From: Flavobacteriaceae bacterium
GTDB taxonomy: Bacteria > Bacteroidota > Bacteroidia > Flavobacteriales > Flavobacteriaceae
Direction: 5' to 3'
DNA length: 9,263 nucleotides
NCBI GenBank assembly: GCA_023262245.1
Contig: JALRDC010000111.1
Span: 1-9,263, forward strand
Positions 7,396 through 9,263 of this stretch are shown piece by piece. The notes under the pieces are model-generated. The model made no database searches. It was given only the letters and a program-made list of their open reading frames with translations, and was not told where the DNA came from. The position numbers and the translations under genes were made by a program. Position 1 is the stretch's first letter; each line of letters begins with the position of its first letter.

Positions 7396-8709
7396 TTATA
7401 AAAGATATCTTCTGAAAGACTCCGTGGAAATCTGAGCTTTTAAATCATGAAGCAAGTGATACAATCCAAAAAAAGTTCTGTTCATGTAAATAAAATGTTT
7501 GGATCCTCGATTCCCATTCATTTGACGCAATTGAGTGTCTTCTGTAAATTCTTTAGATAAATTAGATATGGAATTCCAAAAGTCTGGATCAGAAAAATCA
7601 AAATGTTCTTCGTGAAAAGGCAATGTAAAAAGGCGCATCATTTTCTGAAATAACTTAATGAAATAAGCCTTTTCTTCTGGAGTATCTGTGTCTAAGAGGA
7701 TTTCCAATACACCTAGCAATTTCTTGAAGCTCTCAATGTCCTCAATATTCTCTTTTTTTGAAAGTTCAAAATAAGGGACATAAAAATCCTCCGGGATCGT
7801 TTTAATACATCCAAAGTCAATCGCTATCAACTCTAAACTTGAAGAGACCATAAAATTACCTGGGTGTGGATCTGCCTGAACTTTTTTTAAACCGTGAATT
7901 TGAAACATATAAAAATCCCATAGGGTCTGACCTAACCTATTTCTTTCTTCCTGACTAAAACCATCCAGCTTTACAAATTCAGAAAGATGAATACCCTCCA
8001 TCCAATCCATGGTGAGGGTTCTAGAGGTAGTCCACTCAGGATAATATTTTGGAAATTTTAGATTGGAGATATGGTTTGCTGATTCAGAAATGAATTGACT
8101 ACTTTCTAATTCTTTAATGTAATCTGTTTCTTCTAACAATTTTTTTTCTACTTCGTCAAAATACTTTTCTGTATCCTTTGCTTTTAGATTAAACATTCTA
8201 AGTGCAATGGGCTTTACGATTGCCAAATCAGAACTGATACTGTTTGCCACTCCAGGATATTGAATTTTCACAGCAAGTTTTTTCCCATTCTTTGTAGCGC
8301 TATGCACCTGACCGATGCTTGCCGCGTTTTCAGATTGAGTAGCAAACGTATCGAAGATCACTTCTGGATCTGCTCCTAAATATTTTCTTATCGTTTTCTT
8401 TACCAATGCTCCGGACAAAGGAGGAACGGAAAATTGAGCTAAACTGAATTGTTCCACATAAGCCTTTGGCATCAAGTTTTTTTCCATGCTTAACATCTGG
8501 GCTATTTTTAGGGCACTCCCTTTCAATTCCTTAAGCCCGTCGTAAATGTCTTTAGCATTATTTTGATTTAGTTTAGAGGTATCTTTTTCTCCGGTAATAA
8601 GTTTTTCACCATAATAGCGCAAGTAGTTACCCCCTATTTTTACTCCCGTACTAACCAATTTGGAGGCGCGTTCAATTTTATTTGTCGGAATTGAATCTAA
8701 TGTCTTCAA
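7396..8709 (-). CDS. ABC1/AarF/UbiB-family kinase-like protein, TTG start
   Basis: 437 residues of an atypical protein-kinase-like fold. Seen in order are the family-specific N-terminal KxGQ-type motif as KIAQ (68-71), the alanine-rich loop replacing the P-loop (NAASIGQVH, 128-136), the ATP lysine K148 in LAVKIQYPG, acidic helix-C residues near 200-202, the ADPHPGN loop (279-285, with D280 and N285) and the DFG motif (298-300). All ATP and metal ligands are present, so nucleotide binding is likely. Family members (UbiB, COQ8) support ubiquinone synthesis and lipid handling at membranes; no C-terminal transmembrane helices are evident here. Flavobacteria normally make menaquinone, so a ubiquinone role is doubtful. 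The start is TTG at 8709-8707, directly after an in-frame TAA. The first internal Met is residue 72, inside the conserved motif region, and the family-like N-terminus starts at residue 2, so TTG is well supported. Confidence 0.92.
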   Translation of the reverse strand: MKTLDSIPTNKIERASKLVSTGVKIGGNYLRYYGEKLITGEKDTSKLNQNNAKDIYDGLKELKGSALKIAQMLSMEKNLMPKAYVEQFSLAQFSVPPLSGALVKKTIRKYLGADPEVIFDTFATQSENAASIGQVHSATKNGKKLAVKIQYPGVANSISSDLAIVKPIALRMFNLKAKDTEKYFDEVEKKLLEETDYIKELESSQFISESANHISNLKFPKYYPEWTTSRTLTMDWMEGIHLSEFVKLDGFSQEERNRLGQTLWDFYMFQIHGLKKVQADPHPGNFMVSSSLELIAIDFGCIKTIPEDFYVPYFELSKKENIEDIESFKKLLGVLEILLDTDTPEEKAYFIKLFQKMMRLFTLPFHEEHFDFSDPDFWNSISNLSKEFTEDTQLRQMNGNRGSKHFIYMNRTFFGLYHLLHDLKAQISTESFRRYLL

Positions 8710-9084
8710 TTAGCTCATTTTAAATTTTTCCTTCCAAAGGAATTTTCCGAAATCCAGCAAACTGTCAACCGGTGTATTGTCAAATAAATCAAAAACTGTG
8801 CGTACTGACTTTTCGATAGCCATATCCGTTTTCTCAAAACCGGGTGATTGGTCTTTCAACCAAAATTGTAATAGAAAAAGCAATTGCACCCATGCCCCCT
8901 CAGAGAATATACCTTCTGGATGTTGAGTAAATCGGGATTGTTTCAAAGCATTTCCATCTTGTATGAGACCGGTCGTAAATTTTTTGAAAGAGTTTCTTAA
9001 ACCGTTTAAAGTAGCCAATTGCTGCATTTTGTCTTTATCACCATTCAAAGTAACGATGACAAAACTTCTATTGAGAAGCAACAC
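8710..9084 (-). CDS. TetR-like regulator, C-terminal domain remnant without HTH (probable 5'-truncated gene)
   Basis: The 124-residue frame from a GTG at 9084 reads as the all-helical C-terminal domain of a TetR-type protein of Bacteroidota: a NRSFVIVTL helix, then GAWVQLLFLLQFWLKDQSP, FEKTDMAIEKSV and DFGKFLWKEKF at the end. That domain normally follows a helix-turn-helix DNA-binding region of about 50-60 residues. None is found here. The same frame upstream still looks like protein (residues such as SPQEKLLAFYYTFFE, to 9171) but contains no ATG, and an in-frame TAA at 9174-9172 cuts it off. Full-length relatives are about 200 residues, so this is either a pseudogene, a frame broken by a sequence error, or a short HTH-less protein. 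Its TAA abuts the aarF TTG start in the same frame. A regulatory role for an intact ancestor on aarF is inference from position. The family assignment is from memory of related proteins. Confidence 0.6.
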   Translation of the reverse strand: MLLLNRSFVIVTLNGDKDKMQQLATLNGLRNSFKKFTTGLIQDGNALKQSRFTQHPEGIFSEGAWVQLLFLLQFWLKDQSPGFEKTDMAIEKSVRTVFDLFDNTPVDSLLDFGKFLWKEKFKMS

Positions 9085-9263
9085 CTCAAAAAAAGTGTAA
9101 TAAAATGCGAGAAGTTTTTCTTGCGGGCTTTGGGAAATGAAATTGTATTTCCTTTGGTACTTAGTTTCGATTTAGAATCTTATTGTTTTAACCATAGGTC
9201 AGGTAAACCAAATTCGAATCATCCTGGAAATTGTGTATTTATGATATCTTGCGTTCTTTGGAG
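9085..9263 (-). other. Region upstream of the TetR-like remnant: continuing frame, then no recognisable coding
   Basis: From 9085 to 9171 the minus-strand frame of the TetR-like remnant stays open (29 codons) and keeps the look of a helix leading into the domain, but offers no ATG, GTG or TTG start. From 9172 to the edge all three minus-strand frames carry stops (for example TAA at 9174-9172 and TGA about 30 bases further upstream), and no TetR-type helix-turn-helix can be read. No clear promoter, repeat or RNA gene is visible in these last 89 bases. Confidence 0.5.

Noticed and set aside
7338..7447. An open stretch of about 35 codons in another minus-strand frame across the aarF 3' end and the gap before fabH, suggesting a frameshifted C-terminus
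   Set aside because: The aarF protein already has the normal family length of about 437 residues, the stretch has no start codon and I recognise nothing in it.
9175..9263. Possible plus-strand promoter (TATCTTGC near 9245) at the right edge
   Set aside because: The match to TAnnTTTG is imperfect, the -33 spacing is wrong, and no plus-strand gene start is visible before the window ends.

Overview
The window looks like chromosomal DNA from a marine-type Bacteroidota bacterium, most likely class Flavobacteriia. The evidence is the AT-rich base composition, the near absence of strong Shine-Dalgarno sequences, two matches to the Bacteroidota -7 promoter element TAnnTTTG, and proteins that read as typical flavobacterial versions of their families. 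The recR / E2 acyltransferase / exonuclease / FAH protein / cinA order also fits that group from memory. No rRNA, tRNA, CRISPR array, insertion sequence or phage gene was seen. Coding density is very high, and no gene-free stretch reaches 300 bases.

Right-hand block, minus strand, 9171 down to 5959. This reads as a remnant of a TetR-like regulator (C-terminal domain only), an ABC1/AarF/UbiB-type kinase-like protein, a FabH-type ketoacyl-ACP synthase III and a small CoA-binding protein. The regulator stop and the aarF TTG start are adjacent codons in one frame. fabH and the CoA-binding gene overlap by 7 bp. The 64-bp gap before fabH may hold its own promoter. The block suggests lipid, isoprenoid or acyl-CoA related functions, but no pathway can be named.

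Middle. A sodium:solute symporter gene (4528-5988, plus strand) meets the CoA-binding gene tail to tail with a 30-bp overlap. It is divergent from recR, and the 64-bp gap between them carries a good TAnnTTTG promoter for the symporter.

Left-hand block, minus strand, 4463 down to 1. recR (recombination repair) is followed by a promoter-bearing 79-bp gap. Then comes a tight run: a 2-oxo acid dehydrogenase E2 acyltransferase, a DEDDh exonuclease with an ExoX-like C-terminal module, a fumarylacetoacetate-hydrolase-family enzyme with a GTG start, and cinA. Spacings are 10 bp, 3 bp and a 4-bp ATGA overlap, so these four genes are probably one transcript. cinA runs off the left edge after 340 codons.

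Most of this is ordinary housekeeping DNA, and I do not see a convincing new system. The points most worth a second look are the decapitated TetR-like gene at the right edge with its one-codon junction to aarF, the aarF-fabH-CoA-binding cluster in a lineage that normally uses menaquinone, and a few active-site variants.
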